Assembly (NCBI GenBank): GCA_038396585.1
Contig: CP121691.1
Location: 1,240,001-1,304,000 of the forward strand
Reading direction: 5' to 3'
Length of the DNA: 64,000 nucleotides
Source of the DNA: Vallitaleaceae bacterium 9-2
Lineage (GTDB): Bacteria > Bacillota > Clostridia > Lachnospirales > Vallitaleaceae
The translations under genes were made by a program, and so were the position numbers. Below are positions 19,359 through 27,948 of the stretch, one piece after another (position 1 is the stretch's first letter; the number at the start of each line of letters is the position of its first letter). Under the pieces are notes generated by a model. It had not been told where the DNA came from and made no database searches. It saw only the letters and a program-made list of their open reading frames with translations.

Positions 19359-20513
19359 ATGGATTACGGAATAAATGAAAACGATATCAAAAAAATACAC
19401 AAGGTTATGACACCAGCATATGTTGTCGATGAGCGCTTACTGCGTAAAAACTTAGAAACCCTTGATTATGTACAACAGTCAACAGGATGTAAAATCCTGT
19501 TGGCTCTAAAAGGGTTTTCAATGTATTCGGTGTTTCCTTTGGTTGGAAATTACTTGGCGGGAATTACAAGTAGCTCATTATTTGAAGCGCGATTAGGTTT
19601 TGAAGAGATGGGCAAAGAAGTGCACATTTATTCACCGGCATATCGTGAAGATGAGTTTGATGAAATCATGACTTATTGCGAGCATATTGTTTTTAATTCC
19701 ATTGACCAATATAATCAATTTAAAGGTAAAATAGCCAGTACCGATAAACACATCGAATGTGGTCTTCGTGTGAATCCGGAGTATTCGGAAATCGAGACGA
19801 CAATATATGATCCATGTGCGATTTATTCTCGTCTGGGAACAACAGCAGACCAGTTTAGTGAAGAGGATCTAGAAGGCATTGACGGCTTGCATTTTCATGC
19901 AATGTGTGAACAAAACTCAGATACCTTAGAACGTGTAATGGAAGTTGTTGAAGAAAAATTCGGAAAATATTTTTATCAAATGAAATGGGTCAATTTTGGT
20001 GGAGGACACCATGTGACACGAGCTGATTATGATGTGGAACGATTGATTCAAATCATTCATCGTATTAAGACAAAATATGATGTGGAAGTATATCTTGAAC
20101 CGGGAGAAGCGATTGCATTAAACACAGGTTTTTTGGTTACCAAAGTTCTTGATATTGTGCATAATGGGATGGATATAGCTATAACGGATGCTTCGGCAGC
20201 ATGCCATATGCCAGATGTTATTGAAATGCCATACCGACCCATGATTATTGGCTCTGGTCTTCCAGATGAAAAGAGATACACCTATAGACTCGGTGGGACG
20301 ACGTGTCTATCAGGAGATATTATAGGCGATTACTCTTTTGATGAGCCGCTAAAGATTGGTGATGCTTTGATTTTTACAGATATGGCGCATTATACTATGG
20401 TTAAGAATAACATGTTTAATGGAGTGAATCTACCTTCTATTGCGTTGTTAAATGATCAAGGCATACGTATTGTCAAAGAATTTGGATATGATGATTATAA
20501 ACGAAGACTATAA
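19359..20513 (+). CDS. nspC: Carboxynorspermidine decarboxylase
   Basis: 384 residues. A PLP-dependent alanine-racemase-fold decarboxylase. The PLP lysine is in KILLALKGFSMYS, with SSLFEARLG, LHFHAMCEQNSDTLERV, WVNFGGGHHVTR and the GTTCLSGDIIGDY motif bearing the C-terminal-half active-site Cys and Asp. It removes CO2 from carboxy(nor)spermidine, completing the pathway with the gene 24 bp upstream. Its last codons lie inside a 13-bp tandem repeat that continues past the stop. Confidence 0.95.
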   Translation: MDYGINENDIKKIHKVMTPAYVVDERLLRKNLETLDYVQQSTGCKILLALKGFSMYSVFPLVGNYLAGITSSSLFEARLGFEEMGKEVHIYSPAYREDEFDEIMTYCEHIVFNSIDQYNQFKGKIASTDKHIECGLRVNPEYSEIETTIYDPCAIYSRLGTTADQFSEEDLEGIDGLHFHAMCEQNSDTLERVMEVVEEKFGKYFYQMKWVNFGGGHHVTRADYDVERLIQIIHRIKTKYDVEVYLEPGEAIALNTGFLVTKVLDIVHNGMDIAITDASAACHMPDVIEMPYRPMIIGSGLPDEKRYTYRLGGTTCLSGDIIGDYSFDEPLKIGDALIFTDMAHYTMVKNNMFNGVNLPSIALLNDQGIRIVKEFGYDDYKRRL

Positions 20514-20547
20514 ACGAAGACTATAAATGAAGCCTATAAACGAAGCC
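20496..20547 (+). repeat. Four 13-bp tandem repeats across the nspC stop codon
   Basis: Unit TATAAACGAAGAC, with copies at 20496, 20509, 20522 and 20535. The first two are identical; the last two end GCC and the third has one further change. The stop codon TAA lies in copy two. Because the unit is 13 bp, a change in copy number would not alter nspC once the first stop is in place. Confidence 0.9.
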
Positions 20548-20575
20548 TGTAGGTAATGAATGTGAAGGTGATCTT

Positions 20576-21127
20576 ATGCGATTAACAGCAGATATAGCAC
20601 AAGATAATATAGTACATTTGCCTGATAAGAGTGTGCCCGAAAAGAGCGTGACCGCGGGAAAGGCGACAATAGCAAACAATGAAAAATTACCTGCGAATAA
20701 AATTGTTGCGCCGCAGCAACGTCTGGAAACATTAAAAAAACACTTTGATGAGAAAACATTAAAGCGTATGGGAGTTGTAGAATGTACAACGTGTGCGACG
20801 AGGACGTATCAAGATGAATCCGATGATTCTGGAGTTTCTTTTCAATCACCGACGCGATTAAGTCCTGAACGGGCAAGTAGCGCTGTACGCAATCATGAAC
20901 AAGAACATGTTGTACGTGAACAAGCCAGTGCAGAAAAAGAAAACAAAGAAATCGTCAGTCAAAGTGTACAAATTTTCCATTCGACGTGTCCGGAATGCGG
21001 AACCAGCTATGTATCTGGAGGCGTTACTCGAACAACGACTTCAGAAAAAAAGCAGATGCAAGCAGAAGCTTATCAAGGGCCTATACAGGAAAAGACTATA
21101 GGCAACTTAGTTGACTATAGTCTTTGA
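20576..21127 (+). CDS. Small HEXXH protein with two Cys pairs, possible metalloprotease
   Basis: 183 residues, no signal peptide or membrane segment. The centre has RNHEQEHVVREQ, where HEQEH fits the HExxH zinc-protease motif, followed by a Cx2C pair (CPECG) and YVSGGVTRTTTS. An earlier Cx2C pair (CTTC) lies near residue 73. The arrangement AVRxHExxHVxxE...YxSGG resembles the SprA-related putative metallopeptidase group. The N-terminal ~60 residues look disordered. No partner gene is evident; it lies between nspC and the convergent thioredoxin-like gene. Protease activity is unproven. Confidence 0.6.
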   Translation: MRLTADIAQDNIVHLPDKSVPEKSVTAGKATIANNEKLPANKIVAPQQRLETLKKHFDEKTLKRMGVVECTTCATRTYQDESDDSGVSFQSPTRLSPERASSAVRNHEQEHVVREQASAEKENKEIVSQSVQIFHSTCPECGTSYVSGGVTRTTTSEKKQMQAEAYQGPIQEKTIGNLVDYSL

Positions 21128-21140
21128 TTGATAAAGCATA

Positions 21141-21371
21141 TTATTGAAGATATTTGATAATATCTTTTGGTGATGCGACACGTCCTGAGAATTTAACTTC
21201 CTCATCGACCACAAGAGCCGGAGTGCTCATAACGCCATATGCCATAATTTTTTCAAAGTCTTCGACTTTTTCTACAGTTGCATCTAAATTAAGCTCTTTA
21301 AGAGCTTTTTTTGTGTTCATTTCTAATTTCTTACAATTTGGACAACCGGAACCTAAAATTTTTATAATCAT
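21141..21371 (-). CDS. Thioredoxin-like small redox protein
   Basis: 76 residues starting MIIKILGSGCPNCKKL, with active-site CPNC and the cis-Pro region VMSTPALVVDEEV. This matches the short redox-active disulfide/thioredoxin_3 family commonly encoded after ArsP-type permeases. Last gene of the minus-strand operon regulator-permease-redox protein, 33 bp after the permease. A likely role is thiol reduction linked to the transported metalloid or organic compound (inference). Confidence 0.88.
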   Translation of the reverse strand: MIIKILGSGCPNCKKLEMNTKKALKELNLDATVEKVEDFEKIMAYGVMSTPALVVDEEVKFSGRVASPKDIIKYLQ

Positions 21372-21404
21372 ATTAATCTCCTTTTGGTATGATAAAGTAT
21401 TTGT

Positions 21405-22409
21405 TTATATAAATAGATAGCCCAGTGCATTGAATGCAAATCCAATAATGAGTATACCTATAGTAACAATAGTGGTAAAGATAACTAATAGTTTGGGTTT
21501 AACGACTTTTTTTAACATAATCAGTGAAGGAAGCGATAGCGCAGTTACTGCCATCATGAAGCTTAGAGCAGTCCCGATACCAACACCTTTTGTGACAAGC
21601 GCTTCAGCGATGGGTAATGTTCCAAAAATATCTGCATACATGGGGATACCTACCAGTGTAGCTAAAAATACAGAATACCACTTGTCTTGTCCAAGAAGGG
21701 CGCTAATAATATCTTGTGGAATCCAATTATGGATGAGCGCGCCAATTCCGACACCTACAAGAATGTAGAGCCATACTTTTTTTATGATATCAAGGACCTG
21801 ATCTTTTGCAAAACCAAGGCGCTCATTTCGTGTTAGAGATGCTTGAGACGCTTCCATAAGCTTGTTTTTATATACAAAAGGTTCTACATATTTTTCCAGT
21901 TTTAATCGACTGATGAGACTCCCACCAATGACGGCAAGAATAAGTCCGACCAAAACATAGGCAAGAGCGATGCGCCAATTAAATATACTAGCTAAGAGTA
22001 GCACAGAGGCAAGATCAACTAACGGAGAAGAAATTAAAAAAGAAAAAGTAACACCAATAGGAAGCCCCGCACTTGTAAAGCCAATAAATAAAGGAATAGA
22101 AGAGCAGGAACAAAAGGGCGTGATCGTTCCTAAAAGTGCAGCGAGGATATTGGCGCTTAATCCATTAAAACGTCCTAAGATTTTTCGGGTACGTTCAGGT
22201 GGAAAAAAGCTTTGAATATATGAAATTGTAAAAATTAATACGGAAAGTAGTATAAAGATTTTAATAACATCATAAATAAAAAAGTGAATACTACCACCAA
22301 GTTGTGTGTCGATATCTAGCCCAAGTATTTTCTCAACAAAGGATTGAACGCCCCTAGAGAGCCAATCCATTTTTAAGAGCTGATTGTTAAGCCATTGAAA
22401 AACTTTCAT
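21405..22409 (-). CDS. Permease of the ArsP/YraQ (DUF318) family
   Basis: 334 residues with about eight hydrophobic segments and the family hallmark TPFCSCSSIPLFIGF in an early helix, then SFLISSPLVDLASV and a repeated second half with GIPMYADIFGTLPIAEAL. Some members export organoarsenicals; for most the substrate is unknown. The upstream ArsR regulator with Cys-rich recognition helix and the downstream redox protein support metalloid-linked function. Confidence 0.88.
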   Translation of the reverse strand: MKVFQWLNNQLLKMDWLSRGVQSFVEKILGLDIDTQLGGSIHFFIYDVIKIFILLSVLIFTISYIQSFFPPERTRKILGRFNGLSANILAALLGTITPFCSCSSIPLFIGFTSAGLPIGVTFSFLISSPLVDLASVLLLASIFNWRIALAYVLVGLILAVIGGSLISRLKLEKYVEPFVYKNKLMEASQASLTRNERLGFAKDQVLDIIKKVWLYILVGVGIGALIHNWIPQDIISALLGQDKWYSVFLATLVGIPMYADIFGTLPIAEALVTKGVGIGTALSFMMAVTALSLPSLIMLKKVVKPKLLVIFTTIVTIGILIIGFAFNALGYLFI

Positions 22410-22443
22410 GTTGTCTTCCTTTCATTTTGGATGAACTGCACTT

Positions 22444-22803
22444 TTATTGAATGTCACGTAATGACTCAAGTGAACATTGATCAATGTATTTTTCTTTGTC
22501 GAGCAAGCGTTGACTATCTTGAAAAAGTACAGGATAATCCATGGTGTGTTTGAGCAAATAGTCCAGAGTGTGGTTTAATAAATGATTTGTTTTTTTTAGA
22601 CGATAAAAAACAAATTTTTCTTTGCGTTCGTCGGTGACAAGGTTCATATCACGTAACTTTGCAAGGACTTTTGACACCTTGGGTTGAGGTTGATCAAGAA
22701 TTCCGCAAAGTTCACAGACGCATAATTCTTCTTGATAGATAAGCGTGATAACACGCATACGTGTCTCGTCAGACAATAATTTGAATATAGCAGTTAAGTC
22801 CAT
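22444..22803 (-). CDS. ArsR-family metal/metalloid-responsive repressor
   Basis: 119 residues. Winged helix: LSDETRMRVITLIYQEELCVCELCGIL, then QPKVSKVLAKLRDMNLV as recognition helix. The CVC pair (C28, C30) plus C33 is the arsenic-binding pattern in ArsR proteins. First gene of the operon ending in the thioredoxin-like protein, so it probably autoregulates it. Confidence 0.9.
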   Translation of the reverse strand: MDLTAIFKLLSDETRMRVITLIYQEELCVCELCGILDQPQPKVSKVLAKLRDMNLVTDERKEKFVFYRLKKTNHLLNHTLDYLLKHTMDYPVLFQDSQRLLDKEKYIDQCSLESLRDIQ

Positions 22804-22832
22804 AGCAAACTCCTTTAAATAATCATATGCAC

Positions 22833-22850
22833 ATATTGGAATACGAATAT
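22833..22850. promoter_or_regulatory. Possible ArsR operator
   Basis: ATATT-N8-AATAT inverted repeat 30 bp upstream of the repressor start, in the position expected for autorepression. Short and AT-rich, so only suggestive. Confidence 0.4.
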
Positions 22851-22946
22851 ATTACCAAGAGTCCTTGCAGCTGTCAAGTATTTTTTGTTTATCTGTTCAG
22901 TATAAAAAAATACTTGATAAAAAACTAACAAAGTTATTGAAATAGT

Positions 22947-22981
22947 CTTTACTTGTTGTGATATTGTGATATAATTAACAA
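22947..22981 (+). promoter_or_regulatory. Hydrogenase-operon promoter with Rex-type operator
   Basis: TATAAT at 22970-22975 with CTTTAC 17 bp upstream. Overlapping the -10 is TTGTGATATAATTAACAA (22964-22981), which matches the Rex consensus TTGTTAA-N4-TTAACAA at 12 of 14 defined positions with an intact right half. Rex represses fermentative and hydrogen genes when NADH/NAD is low. The position over the -10 suits repression. Confidence 0.65.
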
Positions 22982-23023
22982 TGCAAAATAAATTGTGTAG
23001 TACACAGTGTTTAGGAGGTCATT

Positions 23024-23266
23024 ATGATTGAAATATGTATTGGTAGTGCATGCCATTTAAAAGGATCTTATAATGTAATACAAGATATGAAACGACTGAT
23101 TGCAGAACATCAATTGGAAGAAAAAGTAGAGCTTAAATCTTCTTTTTGTCTCGGTTCGTGTGGTTCAGGTGTCAGTATTCGTGTGGATGGAGAAAAAATC
23201 TATTCTATTCAAGCCGATGAAACGGAAGCTTTTTTTAACAAGTATATTGGAGGAGACTTGTTATGA
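23024..23266 (+). CDS. Thioredoxin-fold 2Fe-2S ferredoxin-like protein
   Basis: 80 residues. Four Cys in the NuoE/HoxE-like 2Fe-2S pattern: C-x4-C early (ICIGSACHLKG) and CLGSC later. Similar small proteins accompany NAD-dependent [FeFe]-hydrogenases as electron carriers. Its stop overlaps the next start by 4 bp (ATGA), so it is part of the hydrogenase operon and probably relays electrons to or from the sensory hydrogenase. Confidence 0.88.
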   Translation: MIEICIGSACHLKGSYNVIQDMKRLIAEHQLEEKVELKSSFCLGSCGSGVSIRVDGEKIYSIQADETEAFFNKYIGGDLL

Positions 23267-25002
23267 TGAAGTTCATTGAGTTTGATAAGGAAAAATGCGA
23301 CAGTTGTTATAAGTGTCTTCGTATTTGCCCGACAAAGGCGATTAGTTTTAATAAATCAGAACGCAAAATAATCGATTCATTGTGTATTAAATGTGGATTA
23401 TGCCAAGCTTCATGTCCTCAAGAAGCATTAAAAATTACAAGTCAAGTGGATTATGTTCAATCCATGATTGATGCAAAAGAAACGGTTGTTGTTTCGATTG
23501 CACCTTCTTTTGTGGGAGCATTTGGACTGAGTCAACCCGGGAAAATGGTGACTGCATTAAAAAAAGTTGGTTTTAGCCATGTTGAGGAAACTGCATTTGG
23601 TGCAGAAATAATTGCAAATCATTATGACGCATGTATTGAGAAAAATACACAGAAAAATTACATCACCAGCTGTTGTCCTTCCGCGAATTATCTGATTGAG
23701 GAATACTATCCAATGCTTATTCCATATGTTATACCTGTTGTATCTCCTATGATTGCACATGGCCGAAGTATTAAGAAGCGTTATGGCGCCAATGTAAAAA
23801 CTGTATTTATTGGTCCATGCTTAGCAAAGATGGCAGAGGCAGAAGAACTCCCAGATGCTATTGATGCAGTGGTTACCTTTGAAGAATTAGAGTTAGTGTT
23901 TAAATCGGAACATATTATTCTAAGTGAATGTGAAGTGGATACTTTCGATGCAGTTGGCAGTCAGCGGGGAAGGGCATTTCCTTTGGGAGGAAGCTTAAGA
24001 AATCCCAAGAATGAACGCCGTGAAGACCATGAACTTCGTTTTATTCATGTTGATGGTATTGATAATTGTAAGGAAGTTCTCAATGAACTTCGCTTAGGCA
24101 ATATTGAGCATTGCTGTATTGAAATGAATATTTGTGACGGAAGTTGTATCAACGGACCGGATATGCCTAAAAATTACCTGGGACGCTTTCAAAAAGAAAT
24201 ATATATGCGGGAATATGCAAAGCAAAAAGATGATGCATGGTTTGTAGAGAATAATACGATGCGCAACAATATTCATACAGATGAGCCATTAGATATCGAG
24301 CGAAGCTTTACGGATTTACAAAAAAATCAGCAAGAACCTAATTCGTTGATTGTTCGTGAAATTATGCGAAAGATGGGAAAATACACATCAAAAGATGAGT
24401 TGAACTGTGGAGCTTGCGGATATAAAGCGTGCTACGATAAAGCAAAAGCCGTCTATTTTGGATATTCAGATATTGAAACATGCTTGCCCTACTTAAGAGA
24501 AAAAGCAGAAAGCCTACAGAATGTTATGATAGAAAATAGCCCGAATGGTGTTCTTGTAATTGATAATAATTTAACAATAAGAGAGGTCAATCCTAGCTTC
24601 AATCAGTTGTTCAATCAAGAACAATTGCCGGTAAAGGACATGCCTATTCAATTGTTCTTAAATGATCAAGTGTTTATTGATAATATCAAGGAAAATCTGT
24701 ATATAAAGAATAAAAAAATATACTTTGAAGAAACAAATCGTTATTTTATTATCAATATGGTGTGCTTAGAAGAAACGAATCAACGGATTATCTTTTTAAC
24801 GGATATAACAGGCGATGAAAAGCGGAGAAAAGAGTTTCATGAAGCCAAAGAAAAGACATTATCAAAAACTCAGGAAGTTATCGACAAGCAGATGCGTGTT
24901 GCCCAAGAAATTGCGAGTCTACTCGGTGAGACAACAGCAGAGACAAAGATGAGTTTGAAAAGTCTTAATCAATTGTTTTTAGATGACGGAGGTGTATTTT
25001 AA
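23263..25002 (+). CDS. Sensory [FeFe]-hydrogenase with PAS domain (group C-like)
   Basis: 579 residues. Two 4Fe-4S motifs (C12/15/18/22 and C41/44/47/51), then an H-cluster domain with TSCCP (135-139), FIGPC (C186) and the last ligand pair C291/C295 in NICDGSCINGP. These differ from catalytic enzymes (usually MPC and MACxGGC). A further 4Fe-4S-like set C382/C385/C390/C407 follows, then a PAS domain (about 420-520) and a coiled-coil end. This order is that of group C, HydS/HsfB-type hydrogenases thought to sense H2. It overlaps the phosphatase gene, supporting a hydrogen-to-phosphatase signal. Confidence 0.88.
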   Translation: MMKFIEFDKEKCDSCYKCLRICPTKAISFNKSERKIIDSLCIKCGLCQASCPQEALKITSQVDYVQSMIDAKETVVVSIAPSFVGAFGLSQPGKMVTALKKVGFSHVEETAFGAEIIANHYDACIEKNTQKNYITSCCPSANYLIEEYYPMLIPYVIPVVSPMIAHGRSIKKRYGANVKTVFIGPCLAKMAEAEELPDAIDAVVTFEELELVFKSEHIILSECEVDTFDAVGSQRGRAFPLGGSLRNPKNERREDHELRFIHVDGIDNCKEVLNELRLGNIEHCCIEMNICDGSCINGPDMPKNYLGRFQKEIYMREYAKQKDDAWFVENNTMRNNIHTDEPLDIERSFTDLQKNQQEPNSLIVREIMRKMGKYTSKDELNCGACGYKACYDKAKAVYFGYSDIETCLPYLREKAESLQNVMIENSPNGVLVIDNNLTIREVNPSFNQLFNQEQLPVKDMPIQLFLNDQVFIDNIKENLYIKNKKIYFEETNRYFIINMVCLEETNQRIIFLTDITGDEKRRKEFHEAKEKTLSKTQEVIDKQMRVAQEIASLLGETTAETKMSLKSLNQLFLDDGGVF

Positions 25003-26189
25003 TGTCAATGACTCCCATGTTTGTGGAAGTTGGACATAATAGCTTAAATAAAAAAGATGAGGAACTGTGTGGAGATAAGGTTGAGGTTTTTCAATCGGAT
25101 GAACGTACAATTATCGTCCTTGCAGATGGATTAGGCAGTGGCGTCAAGGCCAATATTTTGGCAACACTAACGTCAAAGATTGCGATTACGATGTTGATTA
25201 AAGGGGCAGATATTGAAGAAGTTATTGACACAATCGCCCATACTTTACCGGTGTGTAAAGTGCGAGAAATCGCATACTCTACATTTTCAATTATTGAGAT
25301 TGATCGGCAGTTAAAATGTAAGATTTTTGAATCTGAAAATCCACCGTTCTTTTTTTTACGAAAAGGAAAGCTGTTAATTCCGGAAAAACGTGAAGTAAAA
25401 ATTATGGATAAAACGATTGTCCTAACAGAATTGCAACTGCAAGAAGAGGATATTATCTATTTGTGTAGCGATGGAGTAATTCATGCAGGTGTTGGACAGA
25501 CATTAAACTTTGGATGGCAATGGGAACATGTTGCAAGCTACATTACAAAAAATCAAAAGATGAATGCGGAACTATTAAGTCGCCGCCTGCTTAATGCATG
25601 CAATGATTTATATGAAGGGTTACCGGGAGATGATACGACGATTGTCACTGTCAAAATTCGAAAACCCGTCCAATTGCTTTTGTTTACGGGACCGCCGGTT
25701 GATCAAAAAAGAGATGCACAAATTGTTCGTCAGTTCATGAAAAGTACGGGCAAAAAAGTTGTCTGCGGCGGAACGGCAGCAAATATTGTATCACGTGAGC
25801 TTGGGGAACCTATCCATACGTGTATGGACTATTTAGATCCGACGATTCCACCGATTGCACACATAAAAGGGTTAGACTTAGTAACAGAGGGTGTACTGAC
25901 AATTCAAAGAACCATTGAACTGCTTGAGCAATTTGCAGAGCGCAAGATACGCTTGTCCGATCTTGGAAAAGATGGCGCAAGCCTCTTATGTAAAATATTT
26001 ATTGAAGAAGCAACACATGTTGATTTATGGTTAGGCAAGGCTATTAATGGAGCACATCAAAATCCGGATTTTCCTAAAGAGTTGAGCTTGAAAATCAATC
26101 TTGTGCAAGAACTGGTTTGTGCACTGGAAAAAATAGGGAAAAAAGCGAAGATTCGTTATATTTCGGAGGTTAAGCATGAGAAAATATGA
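25002..26189 (+). CDS. PP2C/SpoIIE-like serine phosphatase with extra C-terminal domain
   Basis: 395 residues. The N-terminal ~220 residues form a SpoIIE/PP2C domain: metal-binding VLADGLGSG, YLCSDGVIHAG and GDDTTIVTV. The C-terminal half (about 225-395), starting LLLFTGPPVDQKRDAQIV with VCGGTAANIV, is a second domain I do not recognise that recurs with hydrogenase-linked phosphatases. Located between the sensory and a second hydrogenase, with overlaps on both sides. It probably transmits H2 or redox state to a downstream Ser-phosphoprotein; the target is not identifiable here. Confidence 0.85.
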   Translation: MSMTPMFVEVGHNSLNKKDEELCGDKVEVFQSDERTIIVLADGLGSGVKANILATLTSKIAITMLIKGADIEEVIDTIAHTLPVCKVREIAYSTFSIIEIDRQLKCKIFESENPPFFFLRKGKLLIPEKREVKIMDKTIVLTELQLQEEDIIYLCSDGVIHAGVGQTLNFGWQWEHVASYITKNQKMNAELLSRRLLNACNDLYEGLPGDDTTIVTVKIRKPVQLLLFTGPPVDQKRDAQIVRQFMKSTGKKVVCGGTAANIVSRELGEPIHTCMDYLDPTIPPIAHIKGLDLVTEGVLTIQRTIELLEQFAERKIRLSDLGKDGASLLCKIFIEEATHVDLWLGKAINGAHQNPDFPKELSLKINLVQELVCALEKIGKKAKIRYISEVKHEKI

Positions 26190-27636
26190 AAATAGAGTAC
26201 AGAAGATAAAAAATGAAGTGTATGCAAAAGTGAGTGAGTACGCATTTGAAGACACCTTAACGAACCATGTATTGGCAATACCTGCAGAGTTAAATCAAGG
26301 GCCTAATGCTTCTTTACGCTGTTGTGTGTATCATGAACGCGCAGTAACTGCAGAGCGGGTGCAGATGAGTATGGGAGGCGATGCGCTAAACCCAAATATT
26401 ATTGAAGTACTTGAATCGGCATGTGATCAATGTATGGAACATCGATTTGTCGTCACAGAAGCGTGTCGAGGATGTTTGGCCCATCGTTGTCAAGCGGCCT
26501 GTCCAAAGCATGCCATTAGCTTTATTAATAATCGCGCGATTATTGACTATGATAAATGTATTGAATGTGGTCGTTGCCATAGTGCCTGTCCATATAATGC
26601 AATCAGCGATGTATTAAGACCGTGTATACGTGTATGTCCAACCAAGGCCATCTCTATAGATGAAAACAAAAAAGCTGTCATCGATGAAAAAAAATGTATT
26701 CGATGTGGTGCATGTGTCTACAGCTGTCCCTTTGGAGCAATGCAAGATAAGTCAGAACTGCTTGAAGTGATTGACCATCTTAAGAAACAAAAAAAACCGA
26801 TCTATGCAATGATTGCACCTGCTATTGCCACCCAATTTGAAGATGTATCCCTAGGACAAGTAGTTACAGCGTTAAAAAACTTAGGGTTTAAAGATGTTGT
26901 CGAGGTAGCTCTTGGAGCAGATATGGTCGCTATCCATGAGGCAGAGGAGTTTGTTGAACATATTGAACAGGACAAAGGATTTATGACGACATCCTGTTGT
27001 CCGGCCTTTGTTCGTTACGTCCATCAAGAATTTCCCGAGATTGCCAACCATATCTCAACGACAATATCTCCAATGGTGGCAACGGCACGTTTGATTAAAT
27101 CCATTGACCCTGAGGCAGCAGTTGTCTTTGTAGGACCTTGTATTGCCAAAAAAGAGGAAGAACTCTTCTGGGAAGGAGAACGTTGTGTAGACTATGTATT
27201 GACGTTTGAAGAATTAATTGGAATTGTTCGCTCAAGACATATTGATGTTACGGCGCTTGAAGCATCACCATTAAACAATGCATCCTATTATGGAAGAAAC
27301 TTTGCCACTTCAGGTGGTGTTGCAAAGGCGGTTTCCCAGATTCTTAAGACCAAAGATACAGAGTTATCCTATGATGTATTGGTGTGCAATGGTATTGCTG
27401 AATGTAAAAAAGCCTTGACTCAGGCAAAGCTTGGGCGTTTAGGCAATGTTCTTATTGAAGGTATGGCGTGTGAAGGTGGCTGTATCAAAGGACCGGTAAC
27501 GATGCAATATGGACCGATTGATCGGAAAAAATTGGAGAATTATTGTAAAGAAGCACTGGAAGAAAAGTCCGAAGAAGCGATTGATATTTTTTCAGACCAC
27601 AAGATTTCTATGATACGGGAAGGTCAGTCTTGCTAA
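26176..27636 (+). CDS. Monomeric [FeFe]-hydrogenase (group B-like)
   Basis: 486 residues. Several 4Fe-4S motifs in the first 190 residues, including CIECGRCHSACP and CIRCGACVYSCP. The H-cluster domain carries TTSCCP (C274/C275), FVGPC (C322) and EGMACEGGCIKGP (C432/C436). The GPC in place of MPC and the long Cys-rich N-terminus fit the group B hydrogenases of Clostridia. It begins 14 bp inside the phosphatase gene. Whether it produces H2 or serves regulation is not decided by sequence. Maturation needs HydE/F/G, two of which are at 6.9-9.5 kb. Confidence 0.9.
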   Translation: MRKYENRVQKIKNEVYAKVSEYAFEDTLTNHVLAIPAELNQGPNASLRCCVYHERAVTAERVQMSMGGDALNPNIIEVLESACDQCMEHRFVVTEACRGCLAHRCQAACPKHAISFINNRAIIDYDKCIECGRCHSACPYNAISDVLRPCIRVCPTKAISIDENKKAVIDEKKCIRCGACVYSCPFGAMQDKSELLEVIDHLKKQKKPIYAMIAPAIATQFEDVSLGQVVTALKNLGFKDVVEVALGADMVAIHEAEEFVEHIEQDKGFMTTSCCPAFVRYVHQEFPEIANHISTTISPMVATARLIKSIDPEAAVVFVGPCIAKKEEELFWEGERCVDYVLTFEELIGIVRSRHIDVTALEASPLNNASYYGRNFATSGGVAKAVSQILKTKDTELSYDVLVCNGIAECKKALTQAKLGRLGNVLIEGMACEGGCIKGPVTMQYGPIDRKKLENYCKEALEEKSEEAIDIFSDHKISMIREGQSC

Positions 27637-27681
27637 GCGAACAAAAAAATGCTAAACTTCAATAAGATAAAGGAGCTTAGT

Positions 27682-27948
27682 ATGAAAAATAGTTATCGTT
27701 TTTTTAATAATTCAGCATGTGAGTATTTTCCATGCCATGCAACGACCCATCCCGAAGCATTTAACTGTCTGTTTTGTTTTTGCCCATTATATCTTCAAAA
27801 GGACTGTGGAGGTAATTTTCAGATGCGTGGACAGGTCAAAGATTGTTCAGCGTGTAAACTTCCCCATCACCCAAAAGGATATGACTATATCTTGAAAAAG
27901 CTAAAAGAAACTATGGGCAAGGAAAAGGGGACAGGTGAAGCGTTATGA
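27682..27948 (+). CDS. Cysteine-rich small domain protein linked to cobalamin genes
   Basis: About 88 residues. Starts MKNSYRFFNNSACEYFPCH with AAGGAG upstream; an earlier in-frame start at 27649 lacks a ribosome site. Nine or so Cys, in patterns EYFPCH, CLFCFCPLY, DCGG and CSACKLPH, define the cysteine-rich small domain family (PF04071), which recurs in cobalamin operons. Metal binding, perhaps cobalt or zinc handling, is likely but unproven. It overlaps cbiP by 4 bp. Confidence 0.85.
   Translation: MKNSYRFFNNSACEYFPCHATTHPEAFNCLFCFCPLYLQKDCGGNFQMRGQVKDCSACKLPHHPKGYDYILKKLKETMGKEKGTGEAL

Noticed and set aside
20496-20547. 13-bp tandem repeats as a plasmid-type iteron origin
   Set aside because: Only four copies, partly coding, in a chromosomal operon without a replication gene nearby.
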